A stretch of 64,000 bases of DNA, taken from assembly GCF_000716335.1 (NCBI RefSeq), contig NZ_KL591019.1:28113-92112 (forward strand). Reading direction: 5' to 3'. This document shows, piece by piece, positions 1 to 7,990 of the stretch. A model generated the notes under the pieces. It searched no databases, was not told where the DNA came from, and saw only the letters and a list, made by a program, of their open reading frames with translations. Origin of the DNA: Streptomyces sp. NRRL S-118. Lineage in GTDB: Bacteria > Actinomycetota > Actinomycetes > Streptomycetales > Streptomycetaceae. Each line of letters opens with the position of its first letter. Within the stretch, counting starts at the first letter, position 1. The translations under genes were made by a program, and so were the position numbers.

Positions 1-378
1 CCGCTCGATCGCGGGGCGTCCCGGCAGCTCTTCCCAGTCGAGGGTGTCGTCGAGGGGGTGCAGCACGATCTCGTCGGCGAGGTCCTCGGCGGAGACCTCG
101 TCGACCGCCGCCACAAGGTGGTCCTTGGGGACGACCACCACGGTCGTCTCGGTGTACAGGGGGATCGCGCTCAGTACCGTCCGGTCGACCGGCAGCCGCA
201 CCAGTCCCGCGTCGGCTCCGCGGTCCTTCAGGACGCCGTCCGCCTCGGCGGCGGACACGCCGACGAGGGCCAGCGGGACGCCGGGCAGCCGCTCGTTCCA
301 GATCCGCACCCATTTGGTGGGTGTCACTCCCGGGACGTACGCCAGCCGGAACGAGGGGGATGTTTCCGAGCCTGTCAC
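1..378 (-). CDS. LysR-type substrate-binding domain protein (C-terminus cut by window edge)
   Basis: About 126 codons are visible, from a GTG at 378 (a second in-frame GTG lies just upstream at 381) to the window edge. The translation begins VTGSETSPSFRLAYVPGVTP and continues with LysR substrate-domain features such as DAGLVRLPVD and VVVVPKDH. No winged-helix DNA-binding domain precedes it. The gene therefore encodes a stand-alone effector-binding domain, as in the Streptomyces proteins normally found divergent from DUF5997. The 58-bp gap to the DUF5997 start implies shared or overlapping promoters. The ligand is unknown. Family assignment is from motif recognition; the pairing with DUF5997 is known from other streptomycetes. 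Confidence 0.8.
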   Translation of the reverse strand, partial: MTGSETSPSFRLAYVPGVTPTKWVRIWNERLPGVPLALVGVSAAEADGVLKDRGADAGLVRLPVDRTVLSAIPLYTETTVVVVPKDHLVAAVDEVSAEDLADEIVLHPLDDTLDWEELPGRPAIER

Positions 379-436
379 CACCCCAGGCTACCGGTCGTGG
401 TCGGAGGCAGCACACACGCTCGATACCCTTGACACC

Positions 437-841
437 ATGACGTCGCACCAGAACACCCAGACGATGAAGCCCGCGACCGCGGCGAAGAAGCTGGGTGTGT
501 ACCTCGAGGCCACCCCCACCGAGTTCCAGGAGGGTGTCGTCTCGCGCACCGAACTGAACGCCCTGCAGGCCGATCCGCCCGAGTGGCTGCAGGAGCTGCG
601 GCGCAACGGCCCGCACCCCCGGCCGGTGGTCGCGGCGAAGCTGGGTGTCTCCATCGCGGGCCTCGCCCGGGGCGGCATCACGGAGCCCCTCACCACGGAG
701 CAGATCGACGCCCTGAAGCGCGACCTCCCCGAGTGGCTGCAGAAGGAGCGCGCCACCCAGGCCGAGGTCCGCAAGGAGGCGGCGCGGATCAAGGCGCAGA
801 AGGCGGAGCGCGCCGAGCAGGCCGACCGCCCGCGTTCCTGA
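437..841 (+). CDS. DUF5997 family protein
   Basis: A 134-residue soluble, charged protein from ATG 437. It contains two similar segments: AKKLGVYLEATP ... PEWLQELRRNGPHP, then VAAKLGVSIAGLARGGIT ... LPEWLQKER, which suggests an internal duplication of a helical unit. The tail from about residue 110 is a Lys/Glu/Arg/Ala-rich helix, probably coiled. It matches the actinobacterial DUF5997 family in length and sequence; the function is unknown. It is divergent from the LysR-type substrate-domain gene, its usual neighbour. There is no clear Shine-Dalgarno before the ATG, so a leaderless or very short leader is possible. A longer frame upstream exists but is not supported. Confidence 0.88.
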   Translation: MTSHQNTQTMKPATAAKKLGVYLEATPTEFQEGVVSRTELNALQADPPEWLQELRRNGPHPRPVVAAKLGVSIAGLARGGITEPLTTEQIDALKRDLPEWLQKERATQAEVRKEAARIKAQKAERAEQADRPRS

Positions 842-851
842 CCCTCCGGGA

Positions 852-873
852 CCGCCCCGGCCTCCCGGGGCGG
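852..873. terminator. Hairpin terminator between DUF5997 and MFS genes
   Basis: A perfect 9-bp GC stem (CCGCCCCGG / CCGGGGCGG) with a 4-nt loop lies 11 bp after the DUF5997 stop, between convergent genes. No U-tract follows, as is usual in Streptomyces. Confidence 0.65.
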
Positions 874-962
874 CGCTCCCCCGGCCGCCCCGTCCGGGGC
901 CCCCTCCCCCGCTCCTGCGGCGTCACCCGCCCTCCGCGCGGCCCGCGTCCCGCCGGCTGTCG

Positions 963-2189
963 TCACGGGCCCGGGGCCGCCGCGGCGGCGGGACGGCGGA
1001 CCAGACGCAGCACGGTCGCCGCGACCAGCAGCGTCACACAGGCGGTGAAGGCGAGACCGGCACGCTGGAGGCCGAGCCACATGGTCAGTGCGCCGACGCC
1101 GACGACGGGCAGCGAGATGCCCGTGTACGCCACGACGAAGAACGAGGAGACCGTGGCGGCCCGGTGCGCGGCGGGCGCCACCTCGCCGACCGCCGTCAGC
1201 GCGGCTCGGAAGGCGGTGCCCTGGCCGAGGCCGCCGAAGACCGCGCCGGCGACGAACAGGGGCAGGGCCTTCACCCACAGCGACGCGCCGACGAACAGCA
1301 GGCCCACGACCAGCACCAGGCAGCCCAGGGGCAGTGCCGTCCGCGGGGGCAGGCGTCCGGTCAGCGACTGTCCCACCGTCGACGACAGGAAGACGGAGAA
1401 GACGACGAGGCCCGAGACGGCCAGGTTGGTCACGCCGAGGGTCTGCGAGACGAAGCTCGGCGCCACCGCCGTGAACAGGCCGAGCAGGGCGAAGCCCGCG
1501 AAGGCGGCGAGCGCCGAGGGGACGAAGACACCGCGGATCGGCGCCGGCACGTACAGGCCCTGCGGTCGCAGCGGGGCGCGGCGGTGCGGGTCGCGGACGG
1601 TTTCCGGCAGCAGCAGCACGAGGACACCGGCCACCGCCACCAGCGCGAGGTGCGTCAGGAACGGCAGGGTGAGGGGCAGGGGCGCGTACTCGGCCAGCAG
1701 CCCGGCCAGCAGGGGCCCGCAGCCCAGGCCCCCCATGTTGGCGGCTGTGGCGGCGAAGGCCGCGTGGGACTTCTGCTCCGGAGCCGCCAGCTCCAGCACC
1801 GTGACCGTGCCGGCCCCGCTCAGCAGCCCCGCCGAGAAACCGGACAGCAGCCTCCCGGCGAAGAGCAGCGGCAGCCCGCCCTCCAGCAGGAAGCACACCG
1901 CGCTGGCGGCGGCGAAGCCCAGCGCGCACAGCAGGACGGGGCGGCGCCCCACCGCGTCGGAGTGGTTGCCGGCCAGGAGGAGGGTGGCGATCACGCCGAC
2001 CGCGTACGTGGCGAACACGACCGTCACCATCAGCTCGGAGAAACCCAGTTCCTCGCGGTACAGGCCGTACAGGGGCGTGGGAAGCGTGGTCCCCGCCATG
2101 CCGATGGCGAAGACGGCAGCCGCCGCCGGATAGCCGAGGCGCCGGCCGCGACGCCTTCCGGGCCGGGTCCGTGGGGGTGTGCTGATCAT
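963..2189 (-). CDS. MFS transporter (drug/metabolite exporter type)
   Basis: A 408-residue integral membrane protein with about 12 hydrophobic segments. The first starts near residue 22 (AAAAVFAIGMAGTTLPTPLY). The MFS motif A is visible in the TM2-TM3 loop as GNHSDAVGRRPVLL (about residue 74), and a long polar central loop near residues 190-215 separates the two halves. The N-terminus is basic (RPGRRRGRR) and cytosolic. The start is ATG 2189 with AGGGTGAT eight bases upstream. Proton-coupled efflux of small molecules is the usual role; the substrate cannot be read from sequence. It is divergent from the AAC(3)-like acetyltransferase, across an imperfect palindromic element, so the two may form a detoxification pair (inference). 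Confidence 0.85.
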   Translation of the reverse strand: MISTPPRTRPGRRRGRRLGYPAAAAVFAIGMAGTTLPTPLYGLYREELGFSELMVTVVFATYAVGVIATLLLAGNHSDAVGRRPVLLCALGFAAASAVCFLLEGGLPLLFAGRLLSGFSAGLLSGAGTVTVLELAAPEQKSHAAFAATAANMGGLGCGPLLAGLLAEYAPLPLTLPFLTHLALVAVAGVLVLLLPETVRDPHRRAPLRPQGLYVPAPIRGVFVPSALAAFAGFALLGLFTAVAPSFVSQTLGVTNLAVSGLVVFSVFLSSTVGQSLTGRLPPRTALPLGCLVLVVGLLFVGASLWVKALPLFVAGAVFGGLGQGTAFRAALTAVGEVAPAAHRAATVSSFFVVAYTGISLPVVGVGALTMWLGLQRAGLAFTACVTLLVAATVLRLVRRPAAAAAPGP

Positions 2190-2201
2190 GCGATCACCCT
2201 A

Positions 2202-2240
2202 GGGGTGTCTCGTCGATCAGGCCGATCAGCGGGACACCCC
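2202..2240. repeat. Imperfect palindromic element, copy 1
   Basis: GGGGTGTC and GACACCCC pair across a 23-nt interior containing TCGTCGATCAGGCC. The left 20 or so bases are nearly the same as the left arm of the large hairpin at 20991-21051. It lies between the divergent MFS and acetyltransferase starts, so here it cannot be a terminator for either gene. It may be an operator or a dispersed extragenic palindrome. Confidence 0.55.
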
Positions 2241-2351
2241 TGCGGGAGGCGAGCCGGCGAGATCCCGTGGGCGGTACGGAGAACCGTCCCGCTTCGGGTG
2301 GTCCGCATCTACGATGACCCGCACGAGTCGCGCGGAGAAGGGGGGGCGCCG

Positions 2352-3158
2352 GTGGCCGGAGGCGGACGGCATGCGGAGGCCCGGATCGGTGGCCAGCTCG
2401 CGGCGCTGGGGGTGGAACCGGGTTCGGTCGTTCTCGTGCACGCGTCGCTGCGGGCGGTGGGGCCGGTCGCGGGCGGCGGCGCAGCGGTGCTGCGGGCCCT
2501 GCGGGGCGTGCTCGGGCCGGACGGCACGGTCGTGGTGCCGGCGTTCACCGCACGCAATTCGGACACCTCGGCCGCGTACCTGGAGCGGGTGCGCGGGCTC
2601 GGCGAGGCGGAACGGGCGGCGGTGCGCGCGGCGATGCCACCGTACGACGCCGCGGCCATGCCGTCGGACGGGGTGGGCGTGCTGCCGGAGATCGTGCGGA
2701 CGACGGCGGGCGCGGTGCGCAGCGCGCACCCGCAGACGTCGTTCGCGGCGCTGGGTCCGCACGCGGGGACGGTCGTCCGCGGCCACCGCCCGGACTGCCA
2801 CCTCGGCGAGGACTCGCCGCTGGCCCGGCTGTACGAGCTCCGTGCGCGGATCCTGCTGCTGGGCACGGGATACGACCGGTGCACGGCCTTCCACCTCGGT
2901 GAGTACCGGGTGGCGCGGCCGCCGCGCCGCACCTACCGCTGCGTGGTCCGCCGGGACGGGGTGCGGCGCTGGTGGTCGTACGAGGACGTGGCCCTGGACG
3001 ACGGCGACTTCGGCGCCCTCGGAGCGGACCTGGAGCGCGACCGCCCCGGGGCCGTACGGCGGGGGGTCGTGGGTGCGGCGCCGTGCCGGCTGCTGGACCT
3101 GGTGGAGGCGGTGGACTACTCCCGCGTCTGGCTGGAGCGGAACCGGGCCCGGACCTGA
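2352..3158 (+). CDS. AAC(3)-family aminoglycoside N3-acetyltransferase-like protein
   Basis: 268 residues from GTG 2352, preceded by AAGGGGGGG at a good distance; this start gives the family's usual length. Characteristic elements are ALGVEPGSVVLVHASLRAVG (acetyl-CoA region near the N-terminus), VVPAFT, FAALGPHA, SPLARLYELRARILLLGTGY and the T-AFHLGEY motif, which carries conserved active-site residues. The family transfers acetyl from acetyl-CoA to the 3-amino group of 2-deoxystreptamine aminoglycosides. Many Streptomyces members are chromosomal and may act on other amines. Its position next to an MFS exporter is compatible with resistance, but substrate and phenotype are inference. Confidence 0.85.
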   Translation: MAGGGRHAEARIGGQLAALGVEPGSVVLVHASLRAVGPVAGGGAAVLRALRGVLGPDGTVVVPAFTARNSDTSAAYLERVRGLGEAERAAVRAAMPPYDAAAMPSDGVGVLPEIVRTTAGAVRSAHPQTSFAALGPHAGTVVRGHRPDCHLGEDSPLARLYELRARILLLGTGYDRCTAFHLGEYRVARPPRRTYRCVVRRDGVRRWWSYEDVALDDGDFGALGADLERDRPGAVRRGVVGAAPCRLLDLVEAVDYSRVWLERNRART

Positions 3159-3205
3159 GGGGGCCGCAACGTGGGCGCAACGTCCGGTGTGGTTCTCCTG
3201 GGGGC

Positions 3206-3571
3206 ATGGTGACGACCGATCACGAACCGCGCGTCGAGGTGACCCCCGCGGCCGCCGCGGTGCTGAAGCGGCTGCGAGACGCCCACGGCCCGCTGATGTT
3301 CCACCAGTCGGGTGGCTGCTGCGACGGGAGTGCGCCCATGTGCTACCCGGCGGGTGAGTTCCGGACGGGTGAATCCGATGTTCTGCTGGAGCGGCTGGTG
3401 GTGGCCGGGGTGGCGGAGCCCGTGCCGTTCTGGATGTCCCGGGCGCAGTACGCGGTGTGGAGTCACACCCGGCTGATCGTCGACGTGGTGGAGGGCCGGG
3501 GCAGCGGGTTCTCGCTGGAGGCCCCGGATGGCGTACGTTTCCTGATCCGTTCCCGGCTCGTCGGTTCGTAG
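3206..3571 (+). CDS. DUF779 domain-containing protein
   Basis: A 121-residue soluble protein from ATG 3206. It has the family's signature cysteine cluster MFHQSGGCCDGSAPMCYPAGEF (about residues 31-52, quoted in part) and ends IRSRLVGS. DUF779 proteins are commonly encoded beside aldehyde dehydrogenases, but no dehydrogenase is adjacent here. The Cys-Cys and Cys residues could bind metal or form a redox pair (inference). The gap to the acetyltransferase stop is 47 bp, so cotranscription is possible. There is no strong Shine-Dalgarno; CTGGGGGC lies close to the start. Confidence 0.85.
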   Translation: MVTTDHEPRVEVTPAAAAVLKRLRDAHGPLMFHQSGGCCDGSAPMCYPAGEFRTGESDVLLERLVVAGVAEPVPFWMSRAQYAVWSHTRLIVDVVEGRGSGFSLEAPDGVRFLIRSRLVGS

Positions 3572-3635
3572 CGGCGACGGGTGGGGCAACTCTTCGGAGA
3601 CCTTGTGTAGTTGCCCTGACCCCTGGGGGGGACCC

Positions 3636-4892
3636 GTGAGCGTGATGCGGCGCGGTACTGCTGTGCGTCACGTGCGGATGCGCACGTTCCTGTTGCTCGT
3701 CGTGGCCGCCCTGCTGGGCACGGGCCTGGCAGCCGCTCCGCCCGCCACACCGGCACCGGTCTGGTCACGGGTGGCGGCGGGCGTCGAGTACCGCACGGTC
3801 GACGTCCCGTCGGAGAACGGCACCGCGCGGGCCCATGTGCTCTCCGCGGACCTCGGTGACGCCCGGGTTTCGGCGGGGCTGCTGTACCCGGGGGTGGTCG
3901 CGGCGCGCTCCGCGCTGTCGGTGCTCGCCGACCGGGCGGGGGCCACGGGCGGCATCAACGGCGACTTCTTCAACGTCACGGAGACCGAGCACCCGGGCGT
4001 CGAGGCGACCGGCGCGCCGGTCGGTCCCGCGGTCGCCGACGGCCGCCCCCTGAAGGCCGCCGTGCCGAAGGGTCAGCGGTTCGGGCCGGCGCTGCCCCCC
4101 GGCACGAACACCCGTCAGGTGCTGGGTGTGGGCGAGGACGGCAGGGCGCGGATCGGTGAACTGGTCCTGGAGGGCAGCGTGTCGACGCCGTTCGGGGAGC
4201 TGCCGCTCGGCGGGCTCAATCAGTACGCGTTGCCGGTCGGGTCCGTGGGGCTGTTCACCCGGGACTGGGGCAGTGCCTCCCGGGTGCGGGCGACCTGCGG
4301 CACGGACACCCGGCGCGCGGCGCCGTGCAGTGCGGAGACGTTCGAGGTGACGGTCCGCGGCGGCAAGGTCGTCGCGGTCGCGGAGGAACCGGGTCGCGGG
4401 GCGATCGCCGCGGGGACCGAGGTCGTCGTGGGGCGTGAGGCGGGCGCGCGCGAGTTGCGGAAGCTGACGGTCGGAAACCTGGTGACGGTCCGTCACAAGT
4501 TGGCGGCGGCCGGGGCGGACCCGGTCGCGTACCGCTTCGCCGTGGGCGGGTATCCCGTGCTGCGCGGGGGTGAGCCGCTGGGCGGGCTGGACGGGGTGAC
4601 GGCCGCGGTGCGGACGGCCGCCGGGACCGGCGGCGACGGTACGCGGCTCCTGCTGCTCGCGCTGGACGGCGGGGCGGGTTTCCGCAGCGGACTGACCGTC
4701 GCCGAACTGGCGGGCCTGATGCGCGATCTGGGCGCCTCGGACGCCGTGAACCTGGACGGCGGAGGGTCGTCGACGCTGGTGGCGCGGCCGGACGGGGCGA
4801 CGAAGGTGAGTGTGCTCAACCATCCCAGTGGGGGTGCGCAGCGCCCCGTGCCGAACGGCATCGGACTGTTCGTGCGGCCGGAGGCCGCGTAG
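3636..4892 (+). CDS. Secreted phosphodiester glycosidase (NAGPA-domain) protein
   Basis: 418 residues. An N-terminal basic segment and hydrophobic core (MRTFLLLVVAALLGTGLAAA) form a Sec signal peptide, so the product is probably exported. The NAGPA (exopolysaccharide phosphodiester glycosidase) domain shows GGINGDFFN near residue 105, LLALDGGAGFRSGLT, AVNLDGGGSSTLVA near residue 371 and the terminal NGIGLFV. Relatives cleave GlcNAc-1-phosphodiester bonds in glycoproteins, teichoic acid or exopolysaccharide. GTG 3636 follows GGGGGGGA closely; ATG 3645 is an alternative with a longer spacer. The gene is convergent with the next gene, leaving only 3 bp between stops. Confidence 0.85.
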   Translation: MSVMRRGTAVRHVRMRTFLLLVVAALLGTGLAAAPPATPAPVWSRVAAGVEYRTVDVPSENGTARAHVLSADLGDARVSAGLLYPGVVAARSALSVLADRAGATGGINGDFFNVTETEHPGVEATGAPVGPAVADGRPLKAAVPKGQRFGPALPPGTNTRQVLGVGEDGRARIGELVLEGSVSTPFGELPLGGLNQYALPVGSVGLFTRDWGSASRVRATCGTDTRRAAPCSAETFEVTVRGGKVVAVAEEPGRGAIAAGTEVVVGREAGARELRKLTVGNLVTVRHKLAAAGADPVAYRFAVGGYPVLRGGEPLGGLDGVTAAVRTAAGTGGDGTRLLLLALDGGAGFRSGLTVAELAGLMRDLGASDAVNLDGGGSSTLVARPDGATKVSVLNHPSGGAQRPVPNGIGLFVRPEAA

Positions 4893-4895
4893 AGG

Positions 4896-5090
4896 TCATG
4901 GCTTGAGGCTGCTGACGACGTCGGCCGTGGCGGAGACGCCGTTGTAGATGGTCGGCGCCAGGCTCGTACTGGCCATGAAGAACCCGAGCAGGGCGCAGAC
5001 GAGGGCGTGGGAGATCTTCAGCCCTCCGTTGCGGAGGAAGATCACCGCCAGGACCAGCAGAAGCAGCACCACGGAGACGGATACGGCCAT
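4896..5090 (-). CDS. Conserved small membrane protein
   Basis: 64 residues with two hydrophobic spans, VSVVLLLLVLAVIFL (residues 4-18) and HALVCALLGFFMAST (about 28-42). These are joined by a short basic loop RNGGLK and followed by a polar tail ATADVVSSLKP. The start at ATG 5090 has a good AGGGGTGA ribosome binding site. I recognise it as one of the small two-span membrane proteins widespread in Streptomyces, similar in style to plasmid-spread-type proteins, but no function is known to me. The stop lies 3 bp from the stop of the convergent glycosidase. Confidence 0.75.
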   Translation of the reverse strand: MAVSVSVVLLLLVLAVIFLRNGGLKISHALVCALLGFFMASTSLAPTIYNGVSATADVVSSLKP

Positions 5091-5213
5091 GTGTCACCCC
5101 TCGGCTCGTTGCCGCGTGGGTCGTGCGGCATTCGGCGGCCAGTCTGGCGGAGTGGCGGCGCCGGACGGGCGTACGGCATGTCGGCCGAACGGGTATTACC
5201 TGACGGTGAGCCG

Positions 5214-6112
5214 TTACGCGGCGCCGGGACCGCCCGCGCCGACGCGCCGGCCGCCGGGCAGGCGGCCGTGGGCGTCCCGGTGGGCGCGGAGGAAGGCGGC
5301 GAGCCCGGCGAGGTCGTCGGTGTTGAGGTGGTCGACGCCGGCGGCGAGCAGTTCCGCCCGGACGGCGTCGCGGGCGGGGCCGGGCGCGTCGGGCGTGGCC
5401 CAGAACCGTACGCGCTGGCCGGCGCGGTGCGCCGTGGCGACGAGCGTCCGGAGCCGGGAGCGCTCGGCGTGCGGGAAGGGGCCGGTGCCGAGCCAGCCGA
5501 AGCCGTGGGTCCAGTTGGAGCTGATGAGCGGGATGAAGGAGGCGGGGGCCGCGGTGCCGAGGTCGTCGAGGCGGCCGTCGTAGAACGCGTACCGCACCCG
5601 CTGCGCCTCCATCGGGCCGCGGGCCGCGCGGTCGCCGGAGACGACGGCCGTGACGGCACCCGGGCGCACGGATCCGCCGGTGCAGGTGCTCAGCATGCGG
5701 CGGTAGGGGGCGAGTTGGCGGTGGAGCGTCCGGTACGCGGCGGCGCCGTCGGCCTTGATGTCGATGAGCAGGTGCACGGGGGTCGGTACCCCGGGTACAC
5801 GCTGCCGTGGTGGGCGCGTACGCGGGCGAGCAGCGGGTCGAGGTAGAGGGAGCGCAGTGTGCGGGTGGGGTCGAGCCGGGAGGGCTCGTGCGCGACGAGG
5901 AGGTCGCCGCCGACGAGGAAGACGTCGGCCTCGACGCTGGTGAAGCCATGGGCGAGGGCGTCGTGGAGCGGGCGCTCGTGCAGGTAGTCGTTGTGGGCGT
6001 GGGCGCGGCGCAGGGGTGTGGGGGCCGCTCGTGCCTCGGCCGGTCCGGCGAGGCCGGCGGTGGCAGCGGCGGCGAGGGCGACGACGGCGGACCGGCGGGA
6101 GAACGGCGCCAT
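5214..6112 (-). pseudogene. Frameshifted secreted PI-PLC/GDPD-superfamily phosphodiesterase
   Basis: The 5' part starts at ATG 6112 behind CGGAGA. It encodes a twin-arginine signal (SRRSAVVALAAAATAGLAGP) and the catalytic start RRAHAHNDYLHERPLHDAL, FTSVEADVFLV, with conserved His, Asn, Glu and Asp. At about 5780-5800 the reading moves one frame. The remainder (VHLLIDIKADG, FIPLISSNWTHGFGWLG, LNTDDLAGLAAFL) runs in another frame to a TAA at 5214. A single missing base in the GTACCCGGGGTACC stretch explains it; restored, the protein would be about 298 aa, normal for this family. This is either a true recent pseudogene or a sequence error. TAA stops are rare in this GC-rich genome. Confidence 0.75.
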
Positions 6113-6330
6113 GGCGGGTCTCCGGGTGGCGGGGGCGGGGGACGGAACGAGTATGCGGCCCCGTGAGCCCCAGCTCGCTCGCACAGGAGCGGGGTTGGCC
6201 GATTCGCCGCCGGTGCGTGGTGCGGTGTTCGCCTGCTTGTCCCCGCCCGACTGTCCCCGCCCGGCGGCCCGGTCCCGCAGCCCGCCCGGAGCGACCGGAC
6301 GCAGGCCGGAAGCGGGCGGCCCTCCGGGGC

Positions 6331-7206
6331 TCAGCGGCGGCGGACGCGGGAGGCGTCCGGGTGGCGGGCCACCTCGTGCAGGTGCTCCAGCGCGTCGAGG
6401 ACGACCGTGCGGTCGTACCAGTCGAGCCAGCTCCCCGCCTGCCGGCCCGTCAGCTCCAGGGCCTTGAGCTGGGCGGGGTGCAGGTCCTGGAGGGGGCGGT
6501 CGAAGTGGGCGGAGACCATGCCGACGCAGCGCCCGCCGACGGCCAGCGGCACGCTGTGCGCGGCGCGGCTGCCGGCGGCGAGGATGGTGCGGCGGGCGTC
6601 CTCGGTGAACACCGGCGCGGTGGCGACGTCGCGCACGGTGACCTGGGCCACGTCCTTCGCCGCCTGGGCGCAGGAGGTGCCGTCACCGCCGACGAAGTCG
6701 AAGAAGTTCACGAAGTCGTCGCTGAGGCCCGTGTGGTTCTCCATCCACAATCCGCCGAGCTCGTGGTCCCCGATCTGCACGTCGCCCATGTACGTACCGG
6801 TGACGGCGAGGGTCTGGGAGAGGACCTCCCGCAGCACGGCGCTGCGGGGTGCGTTGCCGGGGTCGTCGATGCCCAGCGTGTCCAGGCTCGGCGGCGCCTG
6901 CCGGACCCGCCCGGGGAACCAGAGCTTCTCCCCCTCGTCGGGCCGCGGCAGCCGGACGAGGGCGTCGGCGAGGATCCGCAGCTTCACGTTGAAGCGCTGC
7001 GACGCGATCTGCAGCAGCGCGAAGGCCGATTCGGCGTCCTCCAGTCGGTAGCGCTCGCGGAGGATGCCCTGGGCCTGCGCGATCAAAGGACGGTTCCGCG
7101 CCTGCCGCCGGAGGTGGCGCGCTTCGTCACGCAGCCGCGCCAGTTCCTCCCATCCTTCCCAGCCGTCCCCGGTGCCCCGTCCGTCGACCTTGAACATGTC
7201 GGTCAT
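6331..7206 (-). CDS. ANTAR and GAF domain regulator
   Basis: 291 residues. An N-terminal ANTAR RNA-binding domain (about 25-85: LARLRDEARHLRRQARNRPL, AQAQGILRERYRL) is followed by a GAF domain (about 110-265: GTYMGDVQIGDHELGGLWM, SVPLAVGGRCVGMVSAHFD). The order is reversed from the commoner GAF-ANTAR layout. ANTAR proteins bind paired RNA hexaloops to block termination, and the GAF domain would sense a small ligand. ATG 7206 has GGAGG ten bases upstream. No target hairpins are evident in the leader here. Upstream, the 220-bp gap before the neighbouring phosphodiesterase holds a 14-bp tandem pair (6238-6265). Confidence 0.85.
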   Translation of the reverse strand: MTDMFKVDGRGTGDGWEGWEELARLRDEARHLRRQARNRPLIAQAQGILRERYRLEDAESAFALLQIASQRFNVKLRILADALVRLPRPDEGEKLWFPGRVRQAPPSLDTLGIDDPGNAPRSAVLREVLSQTLAVTGTYMGDVQIGDHELGGLWMENHTGLSDDFVNFFDFVGGDGTSCAQAAKDVAQVTVRDVATAPVFTEDARRTILAAGSRAAHSVPLAVGGRCVGMVSAHFDRPLQDLHPAQLKALELTGRQAGSWLDWYDRTVVLDALEHLHEVARHPDASRVRRR

Positions 7207-7327
7207 CCGGTCCGTACCTCCAGCTCATGGGGCCCGTGCCGCAGGGCCTCACCGGCGCCTGCCCGGTTCCCCGGGGCTCACACCCGGTTCGCTCGTACGG
7301 GGACGGGATCGCGCGGGTTGACGGGTT

Positions 7328-7990
7328 TCACGGCGTACCGGCGCACGCGTCCCACTCGGTGGTGCGGTCGCACCAGCGTTCCAGCAGGACCCGGTCGTGG
7401 CCGACGGCGAGGAGCCCGGCGCCGCTCTCGCGGCGGTACGCCTCGACGACGGCGACCAGGGCGGCGGTCGTGGAGGCGTCGAGCATGGCGGTCATCTCGT
7501 CGCAGATCAGCCAGCGGGGGCGCAGCACCAGGGCGCGGGCGAGGCAGGCGCGCTGGAGCTGGCCGTCGCTGACCTCGTGCGGGCGGCGGGCGAGCAGGTC
7601 GCCGGTGAGGCCCACCGCGGCGGCGAGCTCGGTCGTCCGGCCGGCGGCCCCGGCGCGGCGCCCGGTCGCGCGCAGCGGCTCGGCGATCAGGTCGCGCAGC
7701 GTCAGCCGGGGGTCGGCGGCGAGGCGGGGCTGCTGGAAGACGACGCCGATCGCGGTGCGCAGCTCCCGCGGGGCCCGGTGGCGCCAGCCGCGCACCTGCT
7801 CGCCGTCCACGGCCACACGGCCCGCGTCCGGGCGGTGCAGCAGGGCGGCGACCCGCGCGAGGGTCGACTTGCCGCAGCCGCTGGGGCCGAGCAGTCCGAC
7901 CGCCTCGCCGGGCCGGAGGGTCAGCGAGGCGCCCCGGAAGACGGGTCTGCGGGGGTCGTACCCGGCGGTGACGGTGTCGAGTTCAAGCAC
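7328..7990 (-). CDS. nikE: Nickel/peptide-type ABC transporter ATP-binding protein (NikE/DppF-like)
   Basis: A 220-residue ABC ATPase with Walker A GPSGCGKST (about 36-44), Q-loop FQQPR, a signature VSDGQLQ in place of LSGGQ, Walker B LICDEMTAML and H-loop VGHD. The short length and lack of the C-terminal oligopeptide-transporter extension fit the second ATPase of nickel/peptide importers. It overlaps the preceding ATPase gene by 8 bp, so it is the last cistron of a tightly packed five-gene operon. The altered signature VSDGQ still keeps the key Ser and Gly. The Nik assignment rests on operon shape and the upstream operator, not on ligand residues. Confidence 0.75.
   Translation of the reverse strand: MLELDTVTAGYDPRRPVFRGASLTLRPGEAVGLLGPSGCGKSTLARVAALLHRPDAGRVAVDGEQVRGWRHRAPRELRTAIGVVFQQPRLAADPRLTLRDLIAEPLRATGRRAGAAGRTTELAAAVGLTGDLLARRPHEVSDGQLQRACLARALVLRPRWLICDEMTAMLDASTTAALVAVVEAYRRESGAGLLAVGHDRVLLERWCDRTTEWDACAGTP

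Noticed and set aside
413..430. GGGTAT on the minus strand before the LysR-type gene
   Set aside because: No GNNT element at 14-16 bases upstream of it.
583..2133. Long plus-strand frame across DUF5997 and the MFS gene
   Set aside because: Antisense to a clear membrane transporter and in the wrong frame for DUF5997.
5191..5210. GGGTAT as a SigB-type promoter
   Set aside because: Points into the end of a minus-strand gene; no plus-strand gene follows.
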